Assembly (NCBI RefSeq): GCF_001540865.1
Contig: NC_033640.1
Span: 7,965,741 to 8,029,740, forward strand
Origin: Ananas comosus
Lineage: Eukaryota > Streptophyta > Magnoliopsida > Poales > Bromeliaceae
Length of the DNA stretch: 64,000 nucleotides
Reading direction: 5' to 3'
The position numbers were made by a program, and so were the translations under genes. The notes beneath the pieces were generated by a model. It saw only the letters and a program-made list of their open reading frames with translations. It searched no databases and was not told where the DNA came from. Positions 11,264 through 22,985 of this stretch are shown here, in pieces. Position 1 is the first letter of the stretch, and each line of letters starts with the position of its first letter.

Positions 11264-11315
11264 ATTCGGAAATTATTAATATTACGTCTATTACTATTAT
11301 TATTATTATAAATTA

Positions 11316-11531
11316 TGCTACTATACCATCGATAGTACCAAGTGTCTGATACTATTGAATTTTCGGTCGTTGAATGAAATGATATGCGGTTATGATGATA
11401 GTAATTCATTAGGATTGAGTGGGTTGTTGGTTGAATAGTATAATCTAACGGGTGGAAATGATCAAAGAGTAGATTTAACGGCAGAAAACTTAATAATACC
11501 AAAAAATTTGTACTATCGATAGTATAGCAGA
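11316..11531. mobile_element. MITE of the microsatellite-nested family
   Basis: The ends are inverted copies: the left GCTACTATACCATCGATAGT and the right ACTATCGATAGTATAGCAG are complementary over about 18 bp. The inner sequence (TTTTCGGTCGTTGAATGAA, GATGATAGTAATTC, TAGTATAATCTAACGGGTGG) is shared with copies at 32787 and 33022. The element is flanked on both sides by TTA repeats. It has no coding capacity. Confidence 0.75.
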
Positions 11532-12899
11532 ATCTTATTATTATTATTATCATTATTATTATTTTTGGTTTGAGATGCTGACATGTGGGTCCCACTCATG
11601 AGGGCCCCACATGTCAGCCGAAAACAAAAAAAAGCATGTGGGTCCCACTCATGGGTCAAAATAGTCAATTAGTTAAGACGGGTGCTTTGACCGTTGACCA
11701 CAGGCATAAAACACGTTTGTACCCTCCCATTTTAACCATCAAAACAAATGTTAATGTGGGTGGTGCTTAAAAAAAAAAATTTCTTTTTTTTTTGGGGGGA
11801 AAAAATGATGGAATAGTTTTTGTCCTAATTAAAAGAGTCTCCAACAGTTTAACCCCTCATTCTCCAAATTGATTTAGCTCCTTTTTTTTTATAATTATTT
11901 TTTTTACAATTATTATTTATTTTTTTTGGTGGTTGTGTTGTAGTTATCCTCTGCATGCCGAGAAATAAATTTGCATATTTGAGGATGATATCAAAGGGCT
12001 AAATTGAAATTTTCTCCAGGTATGTTAAAAAAAAAAAAAAATCAAGATCAAGTTTTTTCTTTTTCTTTTTTTCCTGATTTATGTCCCACCGAAAAAAGAG
12101 GGTTTTCACGAAAACAACGTTTCTTTTCTTTTCTTTTTTTTTTTTGCAATTTGATAGTTTGTTTTTGCATTCTGCATGCGTTTCTGTGTTCTTGGTTCAA
12201 ATTTCTAAAAATCTTGAAAATACTGATATTCATTGGACGGTCGTCTTTGCCGCCACCACTATCGCTCGCTCGAATATTTAAATTTGAATACAATATTATG
12301 GTATTTTTCTTTAGTATATTTGATATGGGACTATGCCCAAGTTTCTAAACTTTTACATATATTATACTTGGGCTATGGTTGGATGTGCACATTTTTTATT
12401 TATTGTATCTCTTTTGATATGCTCAATAAGTCTATAACATTAGGTACATGAGTACTACGATCAAATATCTGAAAAGTTACGTACATATCATATTTGGCAT
12501 AAGATAAATCACATTATAAGTGCATATATTATCCTGTCAAATTATGGATGCTAATAAAACCGTTCGATAAACAAAAATAGATCTCCTCGCTTATGATCAT
12601 GCGAGAAATTCTCACATATAGTGTATAAGTTATCACTCAATAACTTGTTCGGGTATCGAAACAAATCGGTCTTAAACTCCTCAGCTTTCGAAAAACATGT
12701 TATTGGTTGTAAAATGACCTTCAATTCATTTGTCATGTGAAAGGTGTGTATAAAAATCAAAATTTTTAACTGTCCTAGACTAAAGTAAAATATGAAAAAA
12801 ATTTATGAACTAAAATATTTAATGCCTTAAATATGGAAACAAGTGTACGATATTGAGATGGCACAGGAACAATCCTCACATTTTTACACAGCTAATTTG

Positions 12900-12940
<41 letters not shown>

Positions 12941-13013
12941 GAATAATGGGAAACAATCTTTACAAGCAAAACCCTCTATTTATCTAACTTCACCACATCT
13001 CTTTGCAGGTGCC
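11532..13013. other. Intergenic and likely upstream region of the HMA gene
   Basis: The segment TGTGGGTCCCACTCATG occurs twice (about 11584 and 11638), part of a short direct or inverted repeat with the CCCACATGTCAG arm. Long A and T runs follow, and a (TA)n tract lies at 12903-12938. A CTTTGCAG/GTGCC acceptor-like site at 13001-13013 immediately precedes the HMA start codon and suggests an intron in the 5' leader. No other gene is visible. Confidence 0.5.
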
Positions 13014-13962
13014 ATGAGTGAGCAGAAACCAAATGCTAAAAAAGTAAGCTAGTTCCTGGATTAATTAGTTTCTTTTTTTATTTTATTTTTATGATCGTTA
13101 ATATACAAATGATTTCTAAAATTATAACCATTTAACTTTTACTTCTTTTTTTAACTGAGTATTTTATAGTCAACCAAGTTAATATTTTTTTCTTATATTT
13201 CATGGCTTAATTAGCTATCAGTAATTAATTAATCTTGTTTTATTTGCTACAAAGTAGTTTATACTGTTAAACTCGATTGAATCATCAATCAATTTGGTAA
13301 AATTTTCAATTTATTGGCTAAATGAAGTGACATCAATAAAAAGAAAAGGAAAAAAAAAAATTATAGTTCACAGGGCCATTTTAGAATAGCTTTTTTACCA
13401 CAATTGTATTCATATATATTACAAATTTTCTACTATGTATCCCTATCATAATGACATATAATTATTTTTCTTCAACAGGAAATTTTGGTGGAGTTAAAAG
13501 TGTACATGCATTGCAAGGCGTGTGAAAGTTTAGTATTCAACACACTTAAACATTCGAAAGGTCTTAATCTAACTAAAGCTAAAATTGTTTTTAATACATA
13601 TAAACATTTCAAATTAATTTTTTTCGCGGCATCGAATGTGATCGCTTTGTTTATTAGGTGTCGAGACGGTTAAAGTCGACATGAACGCGCACAAGGCTAT
13701 TCTGACGGGCCAATTCGAGGTCGAAAAGATTCTAAAGAAGCTCAGGAAAAAGACGGGAAAGAGAGGAGAGATCCTAAACAAGATCGAACGGAATGTTGAT
13801 GGAGAAAAAGATGAATCAAATCCAGTTACGAAAGATAATTGCGATGATAATGCAATAACTAAGCAGTATATGACAATGTGCTACGAGGACTTAGATGATA
13901 GCGAGGAGGAAAACTTTCATATGTTTAATGACGAGAATGCTAATGCATGTCAAATTGTGTAG
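13014..13962 (+). CDS. Heavy-metal-associated (HMA) domain protein, HIPP-like
   Basis: Three exons (13014-13043, 13479-13560, 13658-13962) with GT-AG borders join in frame into a 138-residue protein. An HMA ferredoxin-like fold spans about residues 11-75. Its metal-binding loop is MHCKAC (residues 20-25), fitting M-x-C-x-x-C, and it is followed by the typical GVETVKVDM strand and the ILKKLRKKTGKR helix. The C-terminal half is acidic and low-complexity. The last four residues, CQIV, fit a CaaX-type prenylation box, as in heavy-metal-associated isoprenylated plant proteins. These bind metals or act as chaperones and interaction partners at membranes or in nuclei; the metal here is unknown. The start was chosen because exon 1 gives MSEQKPNAKK directly before a good GTAAGC donor. 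An acceptor-like site just upstream suggests a 5' UTR intron. The protein is on the short side for the family. Confidence 0.75.
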
Positions 13963-14117
13963 CAGTAACTTTAAACTAATTGTGTTTTTGTTAGCCTTAT
14001 TTGTTGATTGATACATGCTCAAGTTTTGTTGTTGACTAGAAAAATTCTATGCTGTAACACACTTAATTTACTCCCCAAAATTTCACACTGATGTTTTTTG
14101 TTTGCAAATTTTCAACT

Positions 14118-14270
14118 TTTAGCGCAAATGGCAAAGTGATTGGTGGTTGAAACTCGAGATCCCAAGTTCGAAACCTAGCTGTTTTATATTTCTAGCTAAG
14201 TTTATTTTTAAAAGAAATAAACGAAATAGATAGCATGCTACTTTTTTTCTCAAAAAATAAAAAGAGTAAT
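14118..14270 (+). mobile_element. tRNA-derived SINE copy
   Basis: TAGCGCAAATGGCA near 14121 (A-box-like) and AAGTTCGAAACCTAG near 14163 (B-box-like) precede a body ending in the tail hairpin ATAGCATGCTA and TTTTTTTCTC plus A-run. This is the same family as the copies at 1076 and 15245. A second, shorter relative follows at 14300-14405. Confidence 0.65.
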
Positions 14271-14299
14271 CGTTATTATTTATGGCAAGTAACAATTGA

Positions 14300-14405
14300 A
14301 TTGAGGGATGGCGTCCAAGTTCGTAAGTTTGAAGTCTAGTTACTTTATATTTTCAATAAAGTTTATTTCTACATGAAAGAAATAAATAAATGAATGAAAC
14401 AGATA
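14300..14405 (+). mobile_element. Partial SINE copy
   Basis: A fragment with CCAAGTTCGTAAGTTTGAAG and GTCTAGTTACTTTATATTTTC followed by AAAGTTTATTTCTA and a GAATGAAACAGATA tail. It matches the 3' two thirds of the SINE family, and its head is lost. Confidence 0.5.
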
Positions 14406-14435
14406 ATATACGACCGTTATCTCCAATATATATAT

Positions 14436-14789
14436 GCAATATAATAAATCTTGCACCTAAGGACACTTTAAACAATAACGAACGACACTTTAAAGTGTCG
14501 GTTAAGTAAAAACGTTGAGCAAAAAGCCATTAAGTAAATATGTTGGGCTAAATATACCGACGCTTTAATCCCGATGCTTGTAAAAGCGTTGAGCAAAGAG
14601 TCGTTAAGTAAACATGTTGGGATAAATATACCGACACTTTAATATAACATTAAAAAAAAATTATTAATTTTGATAAAAATATATTTATTGGCTACGTTTA
14701 ATCATGATGTTGGTACATGCTAAATATTGAAGATGCTTGAATAGAGCATCGTCTAAACAACGTCGTCTATAACATATTTTGTTGTAGTG
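14436..14789. mobile_element. CACTA-type transposon end, truncated
   Basis: The right edge ends TTTTGTTGTAGTG, the inverse of the classic CACTACAACAAAA terminus of En/Spm elements. To its left are subterminal repeats: GTTGAGCAAAAAGCCATTAA and GTTGAGCAAAGAGTCGTTAA, each followed by GTTGGG..TAAATATACCGAC. I found no matching left terminus, so the element is truncated. No transposase is encoded. Confidence 0.6.
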
Positions 14790-15029
14790 ATAAAAGTATA
14801 TACACCCAAGAAAAATGGTGCTTCACTTCGGTTCTTTTGTCATTGCTCCCGATCGAGGTCGCCTCGGCCTTCGTTGCATGAGGAACGTCGAGCTTTCTAC
14901 TCTGTATGTTCAGTTAACAGTGGATGCCTTCTTTACCTACTGTGTTTGTGAAGAAGAGAGAGAAGAGGAGAAATTTGGGAAAGAAGGTAAAAGATTATGT
15001 TGCTAGCCTTAGCGGACCTTATGTGGAGC

Positions 15030-15148
15030 CGTGCTCCATTTATAACGGTCATCGGTCAAGATGCCGCACTCTACCCGCTGTATAACTCTAACTCAGCCAA
15101 CACTTATCTCACACTTCCGGCCGGTAATTAGCTCTGATACTAACTGTG
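15030..15148 (-). mobile_element. LTR/TRIM internal remnant with primer-binding site
   Basis: On the minus strand the order is GTCACAGT, TAGTATCAGAGCTAA (a methionine-tRNA-type primer-binding site) and then GCCGGAAGTGTGAGATAAG. This parallels the internal starts of the TRIMs at 36809 and 61733. The LTR part would be the sequence at 15149-15478 on the plus strand, which is itself interrupted by a SINE. The open frame at 14815-15006 lies in this decayed element and is not called as a gene. Confidence 0.5.
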
Positions 15149-15244
15149 ACGTTCTACTTTTCAGGAAGTTATCCATCCTAGAACCACTCTTTTCTTAGTA
15201 TACTTAACCCTTTTAACATCTTAGATTTAGCCACCATCTAAAAT

Positions 15245-15400
15245 ATTTTTTTTTTTTGAGAGATAGATAACACGCTATCTGCTTCATTTATTTCATTTAG
15301 AAATAAACTTAGCTAGAAATGTGAATCAAGTAGGATTCGAACTTGGGATTTCGAATACCAACCACCAAATCCTTTGCTATTTGCTCTAGGAACAGTCGCT
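15245..15400 (-). mobile_element. SINE copy with 14-bp target duplication
   Basis: This is the best-bounded SINE copy. The flanks CCACCATCTAAAAT (15231-15244) and CCACCATCCAAAAT (15401-15414) are direct repeats differing at one base, which fixes the element at 156 bp. On the minus strand it shows a B-box AAGTTCGAATCC, the shared body, the hairpin GATAGCGTGTTATC and an A-rich 3' end. Such duplications are produced by LINE-encoded machinery. Confidence 0.85.
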
Positions 15401-15479
15401 CCACCATCCAAAATGTTATGACCAGTTTAAAACATTTAGTTCTATTATACATCATTTATAGCACTATTCCACACCCCGG

Positions 15480-16200
15480 AGGTGCAAAGATTAATTCATT
15501 TTGTTGATAATATTTTATTATTTACAACTACTATTTATACCTTTGTTTACATTTACCGAAACGTAAAACGGTATAAGTTAATGGACCAAACTGTAAAGAT
15601 AACAACATGGTAAACAGGGATCCTATTGGGAGATGGCAGTGAAGAGAGGGCGTTTTTGATCCCTTCGTTTCTTTTCCTTTTTATTTTTTAAAAAATTAAA
15701 TTTATTTTTTTAATTTCTAGGGGTGGCTTGGGCTAGGGTTAAATGTGACCCAAATGGCGCCTCAGGGGCAAATTAATGTTACCCATAGGCTGCGTTTGAT
15801 AATAAAAATAAATATTTCTCAAAAAAAAAAAATAATAAAAATAAATAAATATTTTTATTCTTCGACTATACTACTCTGGGATACGGAAGAGTAAAAAAAA
15901 AAATTTGTGTTTAGTTTGTTTCGTAGGAGAACCAAAATCGTTTTTAGTAATTTTATTCAGAATAACAAAGAATAATACAAAAAATAGTTTTTTTTTAAAT
16001 GCCAAAATTGGCCTTTATATATCTCTAATATATAAAATAATGCATATAATAAAATAATTTAAATATTATATATAATACTATTATAATTATATTATTATAT
16101 AAAATACTTTAAAGTTGTTATATAACATACTTCAATAATAATATATATAAATACTTCAAATATATATATATATATATATATAAAGAGAGAGAGAGAGAGC
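15480..16200. other. AT-rich intergenic DNA
   Basis: I see no gene. Around 15788 a GGCTGCGTTTGATAATAAAA motif resembles the ends of common plant MITEs, but no partner end was found. A (TA)n(GA)n microsatellite lies at about 16161-16199. Confidence 0.4.
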
Positions 16201-16224
16201 ACACATTATTCTAACCGTATATTT

Positions 16225-16522
16225 TTTCATCCAAAAGCCGAAAATCTAATAGCACCAATAGCTTGGTGCTATTGATAGTATTCCGGCCTAGTTTTATATA
16301 TATATAGCAGGGCTACTGTGTTACAACAGTTCTTGTGCTGATTAGGGTTAGAGAGAGAAGATAAATTAAGAAATTGTGTGTCTCAATTTCTCTTCTGTTT
16401 GAATTTTTCTTCAATTTTTCTTCTCTCTCACATCCTAGCCACCCATTAAAATTGATGGATGATTAGAAAGTTAGGAGTACAAGAGCTACTTTACTCCTAA
16501 TAACACAGTAGCCATACTTTAT
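16225..16522. mobile_element. Truncated MITE plus a foldback MITE
   Basis: 16225-16296 is the right half of a MITE (AATCTAATAGCACCAATAGC, then GCTATTGATAGTATTCCGG). It is separated by a TA tract from a second element at 16308-16522 that starts GGGCTACTGTGTTA and ends TAACACAGTAGCC. The second shares its arms (CAATTTCTCTTCT and CACCCATTAAAATTGATGG-like) with the foldback copy at 55351. Confidence 0.65.
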
Positions 16523-16543
16523 ATATATATTATAATATATATA

Positions 16544-16582
<39 letters not shown>

Positions 16583-16587
16583 TATAT

Positions 16588-17880
16588 AACTAGAATACTT
16601 CTAAAGCATCAATCATTGGTGCTTTTAGATTTGTAGCTCTTGAATGGAGATGATGTAACTAGAATGATGTGTATAGATAAAATAATGTTTGATCCCAAAG
16701 GCTACACTAATTGTCGAAGGGTAGATCTAAAGACTTGAGTTAAAAGCACTAATGATGTGGTGCCTTTAGTTGTATTCTAGCTCAACTCTCTGCTAACTAT
16801 AATATTAATTAATTAACGACTATTTATTAACTTATATAATATTTTATTTTATATTATATCGTATTATAAAACTTATGAATTGAAGAACCAAGCATTCTGG
16901 GCCGACACGTGTCGCCGGGCGAGAGGGGTCGGAGAGGCAGGCGCGGGCGGACGCGCGGGCGCAAGCCAGCGGACCGAGCGGGCTTGGGCAGGCTGGCGAC
17001 GCGCGGCGCGTGGCGCGCGAGAGGGAGCGGGGGGGCGCCGCAGGCGTGGCTGCGGCCGGCGTGGGTGGCCGCGTGTGGGGGCGCGCGGGCGCGAGCGGCG
17101 CGGTCGGGCGAGCGGCGCGCGCGGAGGGCGCGACCCCGACACGTGGCGGCCGCCGAGAGGGTCGCGGCGCGCGCGGCGGCGTGAGGGAGCGGCAGGGGGG
17201 GATATATATATAAAATATATATATATATAATATAATATATATAATATATATATACTAGAATACTTCTAAAAGTATCAATCATTGGTCTTTAAGATTTGTA
17301 CTCTTGAATGGAGATGATGTAATGTAAAATTAGAAATAAATAATTTGATCCCCAAAGCTACTACTCAATTGCGAAGGTAATCAAAGACTTGAGGTTAAAA
17401 AGCACTAATTAAATTTCTAGATTTTATCTACTCAACCATCTCTAATACATATAAATTAATAAATAAAGACTATTATTACTATATAAGAATTTTTATATTT
17501 ATCGAATTTATATTAACTTATAATTGAAACCAAAAGCATTCTGGGGAGCACACGTGTCGCGGGAGAGGCGGGAGCAGCGCGTGCGACGCGCGGGCGGCAA
17601 GCCAGCGCCAGCGGGCTTGGCAGGTCTGGCGACGCGCCGGCGGTGCCCGCGAAGAGGGAGCGGGCCTCAGGGCGTGCTGCGACCGGCGTGTGGGGTGGGC
17701 GCCGGCGCAGCCGTCCCTGATCGGGCGAGCGCGCGGCCGATAGGCAGCGAGCCCGACACATGCGCCGCGAGAGTTCGCGAGAGCCGGTGTGGGCGTAGGG
17801 AGCGCAGTGGCGGGGGGGAGCCCGTCGCGGCCCGGGCAGCCGCGCACGGCTAAGCCTGCCGGTGATTTTTTTTCCACACT
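16588..17880. repeat. Tandem duplication of a MITE plus GC-rich block
   Basis: Two units of about 650 bp (16588-17251 and 17252-17880) share the same order. Each starts ACTAGAATACTTCTAAA, then TTGAATGGAGATGATGTAA, then CATTCTGGG and a very GC-rich block with CACGTGTCGC, GCAAGCCAGCG and GGCTGGCGACGCGC. The copies differ by many one- or two-base insertions and deletions, more than by substitutions. The open frames in the GC blocks (Arg/Ala/Pro-rich on both strands) are composition artefacts. The indel pattern could reflect sequencing or assembly error. Confidence 0.65.
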
Positions 17881-19650
17881 CCCTCTTTCCCGTCGGCCCG
17901 CCCCCACAAGTAACTGAGTTAGATGTGGAATTCTAATTGTTTGATTCTTATCCCTTTCAACATCAGGTGTTTTAGAGAATTTCGTTTTTTTTCTCTTTCC
18001 GAAATAATAATTAAACATCATTTTTTATAAAAAAAATAAATCAAATAGAAAGATATCTTCCATAATAATTTAATAAACTAATAAACTAAACATGAGCAAT
18101 TAATCAGGTTAATGTTGGAAAAAATTAAAATGGTATATAACCAAAATAATATGAGATGGAATAAATCAGTCTAATATTAATACCATAAGTGCTCTTGTTG
18201 ATGAACAATTGCGTTAACGGTGTAAAATACTTTAGAAAATATCCCTGTTGTTTTAGTATGTAATTTTGTTTTCGTATATAGGCATCGGATTTTACAATAT
18301 GGTTGGCTGCATCCATCGGAAACGAAATAAGTAACCATATAAGCTTTCGTAAACTCATTATCTAATAACCCCCGCCTTGTCTAGTTCAAGTGACTAACTA
18401 ATCAAAAAATAATAGTTTATAATTAAAAAGACTCAATATCGTTTGAATACTAAGTATTAGATAATATGGTAATTATATAAATTTTAAATTTTCTTTATTT
18501 CATTATAGATTCGCCTATATTTTTTCTAATCTGCCGATTCAAAATTCGTACATCTTTTATTTCCCCAGATATTTTTTTGGATTTTAAGTATTTAGAAAAA
18601 AAATGATATATTATATTATTGTATAAATTATATTTTTTAAATATAATCTACTATTGCAGTCTTTTTTTTTTTATTTTATTTCGTGAACTATTTATATCTA
18701 TACCGATGCTGGATTAGAATTAAAGTATATATTATATATATTATATATATAGTATTATAAGATATATATAATTATATATATTATTATAATATATAATAAG
18801 TATATATATAATTATAACTATGTATTTTAGAGATTTAATTATTTTTTAGAAATAACTTTACTTGAGTTATATTGTTTTTGTTTTCTTTTAGTGTTAAATT
18901 ATTTAATTAGGCCTAAATAAATATACGGTATCTCAGAAGTGGGGATATTTGAAGTGGGGATATTTGAAGTTTTATTCGAAGTTAGAGCAGAATGGGTCGG
19001 GTTTATCTGAGCTAAATAGGTATGAATTCGGTTGTGGTCGTATTTGATACTGAAAATTTATTTATATAAAATATTTTTTTTTTCTTCCTTAGTAGATCTT
19101 TATTCAACGATACGGAGTCGAAGCGCAGATTCGAGTTTTAAATTGGTTTTCGGGTTCGAATTTGGGTTTAATCCGGATTCGGGTTTTCAATTTGTTTTTG
19201 AGTCCGAATTTGGGTATTCAAAAAGCCGAACAGATCTGATCCGTTGGCATGTGGTATCATTGCGGCCATTAATGTGGTCATTAATGGAGAACTCACCCCG
19301 TGAGGGGTTCCACCGTTTAGATTTTTCGGGCCGTCTCTCCTTCCTCCTCTCCGTCTCCGTCATTGCCATGAGAGCCAGCGTTACTTCGGTGTTTGCCAGG
19401 AGGATTGCGAACTGTTCCTGTCGCTGTCTCCGCCGTGGCATGGCGGGGTGGTTTGTACGATCTATGCCTCTTCTACTTTGCTTAGATGGCTGCGAAGGCA
19501 CATAACCTTCAGCAACTCACCGGATCCGGTAGGATGCGGCCACCGGTGTAGATGGCTATAGGGATTTGGCCGGATTTGATAGGATTTATGGGTTTCTGAT
19601 TTGACCCTGGGGTTTTCCTTTTTCCTTCCTTTTTTCCTTTGTCAAGCTTA
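17881..19650. other. AT-rich intergenic DNA with TTCGGGT-type repeat
   Basis: I see no gene. At 18937-18970 a 17-bp segment (GTGGGGATATTTGAA) is repeated in tandem. At about 19135-19215 there is a GGGTTCGAATTTGGGT-type repeat, also found at 47990-48170 and 48525-48690. An open frame at 19032-19505 runs through this repeat and a GC-richer stretch but has no recognised domain. Confidence 0.4.
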
Positions 19651-20835
19651 TCTACTCATCTGCCTGATTTTTTGCCTATAAATAGCACCTCTTATCTTGG
19701 TTTAGTTATTATTTCTTATGCTTATGCTTATGGTTTTTCCTCTTTACTCTCCTATTCTGTTAGCTCTTGGTTATTCTATTGGTTTTGTGCTACACCTGGT
19801 AGCGTGAGGTGTGGAAGTGTGGTTTTTATCCTGGGCTCTGTGTGTTTTTTATTATGTATGTCTTACTCTTCATGTATACTGATATGTTCCCCATCCTCTG
19901 CTTCTTCCTGCATGTGAATATTTGTCGTGTTGGTAGCCAGGCTGACTCTGTTGCTTGACGAGAATCAAATATAGGTGTATAAATTTTGCTGCTCTTTATT
20001 TTCCTGCTCTGTTTGCCATACCGCATGCTAACTACATTCTTTTCTCTTTTTTTGCATTGCATGTTAATTGCCTTTTTGCTGAAACGGTGGTATTGGAATG
20101 GCGGGCGAAACATTGGTTTAGTAGCTTCCAAGGTAATATATAACTAGGTATTGCCTGTTTATTTATTTTCTGCTGGATTGTATTGTGTATTGATTGCATG
20201 CTTTTGATGTTTAGTGCCTGATTAGAGTGCTGTTATGGCGCCGCCTGGTTATGGAACTTGACGCTTTTGAGTGCATCCTCATTTTTTGGGTGGCTCTAGT
20301 TGCGTGCCTTATCTTTTTTTAGGTTTTTCTACTTCTGCTTTCTCTAGGTCTTTTAGTATAGGGGTTTGTAGAAAGAAATGTTTTGGTTTTATTTATTTAT
20401 TTTTGTTGTTTAGATGTGTTTGACTTGGTTATATATAAGTTTAGGCAAGTTGTAGGTAGCTGCTTTTGTTTAAAAGAATAGTGAAAGTTATATGTAAGTT
20501 CTAGGTAAGTTGTAGATAGCTGCTTTTGTTTAAAAGAATAGTGAAATGGTGTAAGAAAAATCAAGGATGTATCTCCTTTATTCTATATAGGATTCTGACA
20601 AAGTACAAATATGTTGTTTCTATAGAAAAATAGAGGTACCTCTAATATAAAAAAAAATAAAATTTTAAAAATCTGATCAAAATAGAGTGTGTTTTTACCA
20701 ACTCTAAAGATTCGCTTAAGAAATAAGGGGCTGAGTTGTGCGACCAAAAATTAAGGCAAAACTAAAGTATATTTCTTATTTTAGTTTAAACTCCTTTCTA
20801 TTATTTGTGTTTGGCGAAAAATAATTTCATTAGTG

Positions 20836-21745
20836 AGGCATGGCGGTTTGGACGGTCTTATGGCAACCACCGCAGCCTACACGTAAAAAAAATTATATTT
20901 TGGTGCGCTTGCTCTTGCGGCATAAATTTCTATTAAATCTACGTGTATGTATGGTTTTGCATAGTTCTACGCTGATTTTTTATTTCCTTTCTTATTAATT
21001 TTTTTAATTATTATATAATATATTATTATATTGTTTCTCTTTGGTTTTGCGGAGGCAATGATGGTGGCTCTTCTTCTATAGCGACGGTTTGCAGTAGGTG
21101 AATAAGGTTGGACATTTTTTATGGAATTCTATAAAGATAAGAAAGAATTTTCTTATTGTTTAATCCACATTTGCAAAGGCTTACTTTATAGTCTCTTAGA
21201 AATAGTTTTGTTAGAACTTATGAAACAGTTTAACTTTCAAGACTTCATATTTCCAAGGTTACATATTTCCAACAGTCTACAAAAAAAAAGGTTTAAATAT
21301 TTTATGCAGCTTATAGGTTTTTGAATTTTTTTTTTTATTCAAACAATATTGCTTATGTTTAAAATTTTATTTGTCTGCAGCGTTCATTTATGTTTAGAAA
21401 TGTGAAGTAACTGGGCTTTAAATTTGAAATCTTGAATACAAACTATCAAATTTTTTATTACTTACACTAGGGGCAGTTGGTGATAGCATTAATCTATTAA
21501 ATTTTGGTCTGCTGGGGCATGGCAAGTAGATTGGGCTGATGACAATCTCTGCAGCCTGCGCAAGCTGCTAAATATTTGGTCCTGTTTTGCAATATATTAG
21601 TGTCGGATTACAGTAAAATGTGCAGATGCAATGAGTCAAGCTGAGCCAATATTTCTGCAATTGTATTATTGTCGTTTTTCCTTCTTTTTGCTTTGCAAGT
21701 TTTTTCGCTTCTCATTTTTATCATGTTTGGCTTTTGTTTATGTTG
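20836..21745 (+). repeat. Internal repeat unit, copy 1
   Basis: This unit starts with hairpin motif GGCATGGCGG...GCAGCC, followed by GGTGCGCTTGCTCTTGCGGC, an AT-rich part, AATGATGGTGGCTC, a SINE fragment (about 21396-21483, minus) and a second hairpin motif at 21516. It ends near CATGTTTGGCTTTTGTTTA. It aligns along most of its length with the unit at 22986-23833. Confidence 0.65.
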
Positions 21746-22179
21746 CAGTCGGTAGGGTGGCATTATAATCTTGCAAAAGGAAGTTAACTTATTTGTTGCC
21801 AGTTAAAGATTTGGTTGTGACAAATAAATCTAGAAGGTAACTTAAGATTTGACACTGTATTTATCTATATTGTATGGCAAAACCTCAACACAAGTCTTAG
21901 AAACATAATTGGGTCTAGACTTTCTAAACCTTTTCTTTCAAATCTTTATGCTATATAGGGTTTTGACAAAGTCCAAATACGTCACTTTTATAGGAAAATA
22001 GATGTAGTCCTAATCTTAAAAAAAAAAAAAAATACTGCCCAAAATAAAGCGCTTGTTGTACAATTCTAAAGATTTCCATGAGAAATAGGAGCTCGAGTTG
22101 TGAGGAAAAAAATTGTGATAAAAGTTAAGTATCTTTTTGAGTTTAAGCTATATGCCGTTATTTCTAATTTTTTTAGTAA

Positions 22180-22900
22180 GACATGGTGGTTAGGACGGTG
22201 TTACAGCAGCCACCGCACCCTACACATAAAATAAATGATATTTGGGTGTGTTTGCTCTCACTGCGTGATTTTCTATTGAATCAGCTATCATATATGATTT
22301 TGAATAGTTCTGTGTTGGTTTTTTTATTCCTATTTAGTTTATTTTTTGCAAATTATTAGCTATTATATTATTATATTGTTTCTGCTTCGTTTTGTGGAGG
22401 TCATGATGATAGCTCTTTCTCTATAGCGCCTTTTTGCATATGTTGAATAAAATTGGGACTTTGTAGGCATGGCAAATTGATTGGCCTTGCGCCAATCCCT
22501 GCAGCCTAAGAGTTCTATGTTTCATATTGAGTCAGTGTGCATGTATGCTTTCGAATAGTTTTGTTCTGATTTTATTTTAATATCTTTTTTTATTATCCTA
22601 TAAGTTATACATCCAAAATTGGTTTAAATATTTTATCTAGGTTATACATTTTCCTGGTTTTTTGGATATTCGAACAATATTGGTTATTTATAAAATGTTA
22701 TTAGGCCGCAACATTTATTTATGTTTAGAAATATAAAGTAGAAGACTTTTATTACTTACAATAGAGACAGTTGATGATAGCATTACTTTGTTAAATTTTG
22801 GTCTGCTAAGGCATGGCAGGTGGATTGGCCTAATGCCAATCTCTGCAGCCTGCACAAGCTGCCAAATATTTGGTCCGGTTTTCTGGTCTAGATATTTGAA
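22180..22900 (+). repeat. Internal repeat unit, diverged copy 2
   Basis: A more diverged version with hairpin motifs at 22180, 22466 and 22810. It keeps the order hairpin, TTTGCTCTCACTGCG, ATGATGATAGCTC and hairpin, and contains a SINE fragment around 22729-22775. Confidence 0.5.
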
Positions 22901-22985
22901 CTCTCAAAGAAGCGCGAAAAAATATTTGATGGATTAAAACAGATGAGTGTATGGTGCGCTTGCTCTTGCGCGGGTCGGTGCGGGT

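Noticed and set aside
11209..11595. 128-codon minus-strand frame
   Set aside because: It is made of AAT/TTA microsatellite and MITE sequence.
14815..15006. 63-codon frame in the LTR remnant
   Set aside because: It has no domain and sits in a decayed retroelement read on the opposite strand.
16854..17282. Several long Arg/Ala/Pro-rich frames on both strands
   Set aside because: They overlap in many frames within a GC-rich duplicated block, which lacks stops by composition. No domain is visible.
20837..20877. Hairpin motif as a C/D snoRNA or tRNA-like gene
   Set aside because: Box C-like GATGATG words occur farther downstream, but no paired box D and terminal stem were found.
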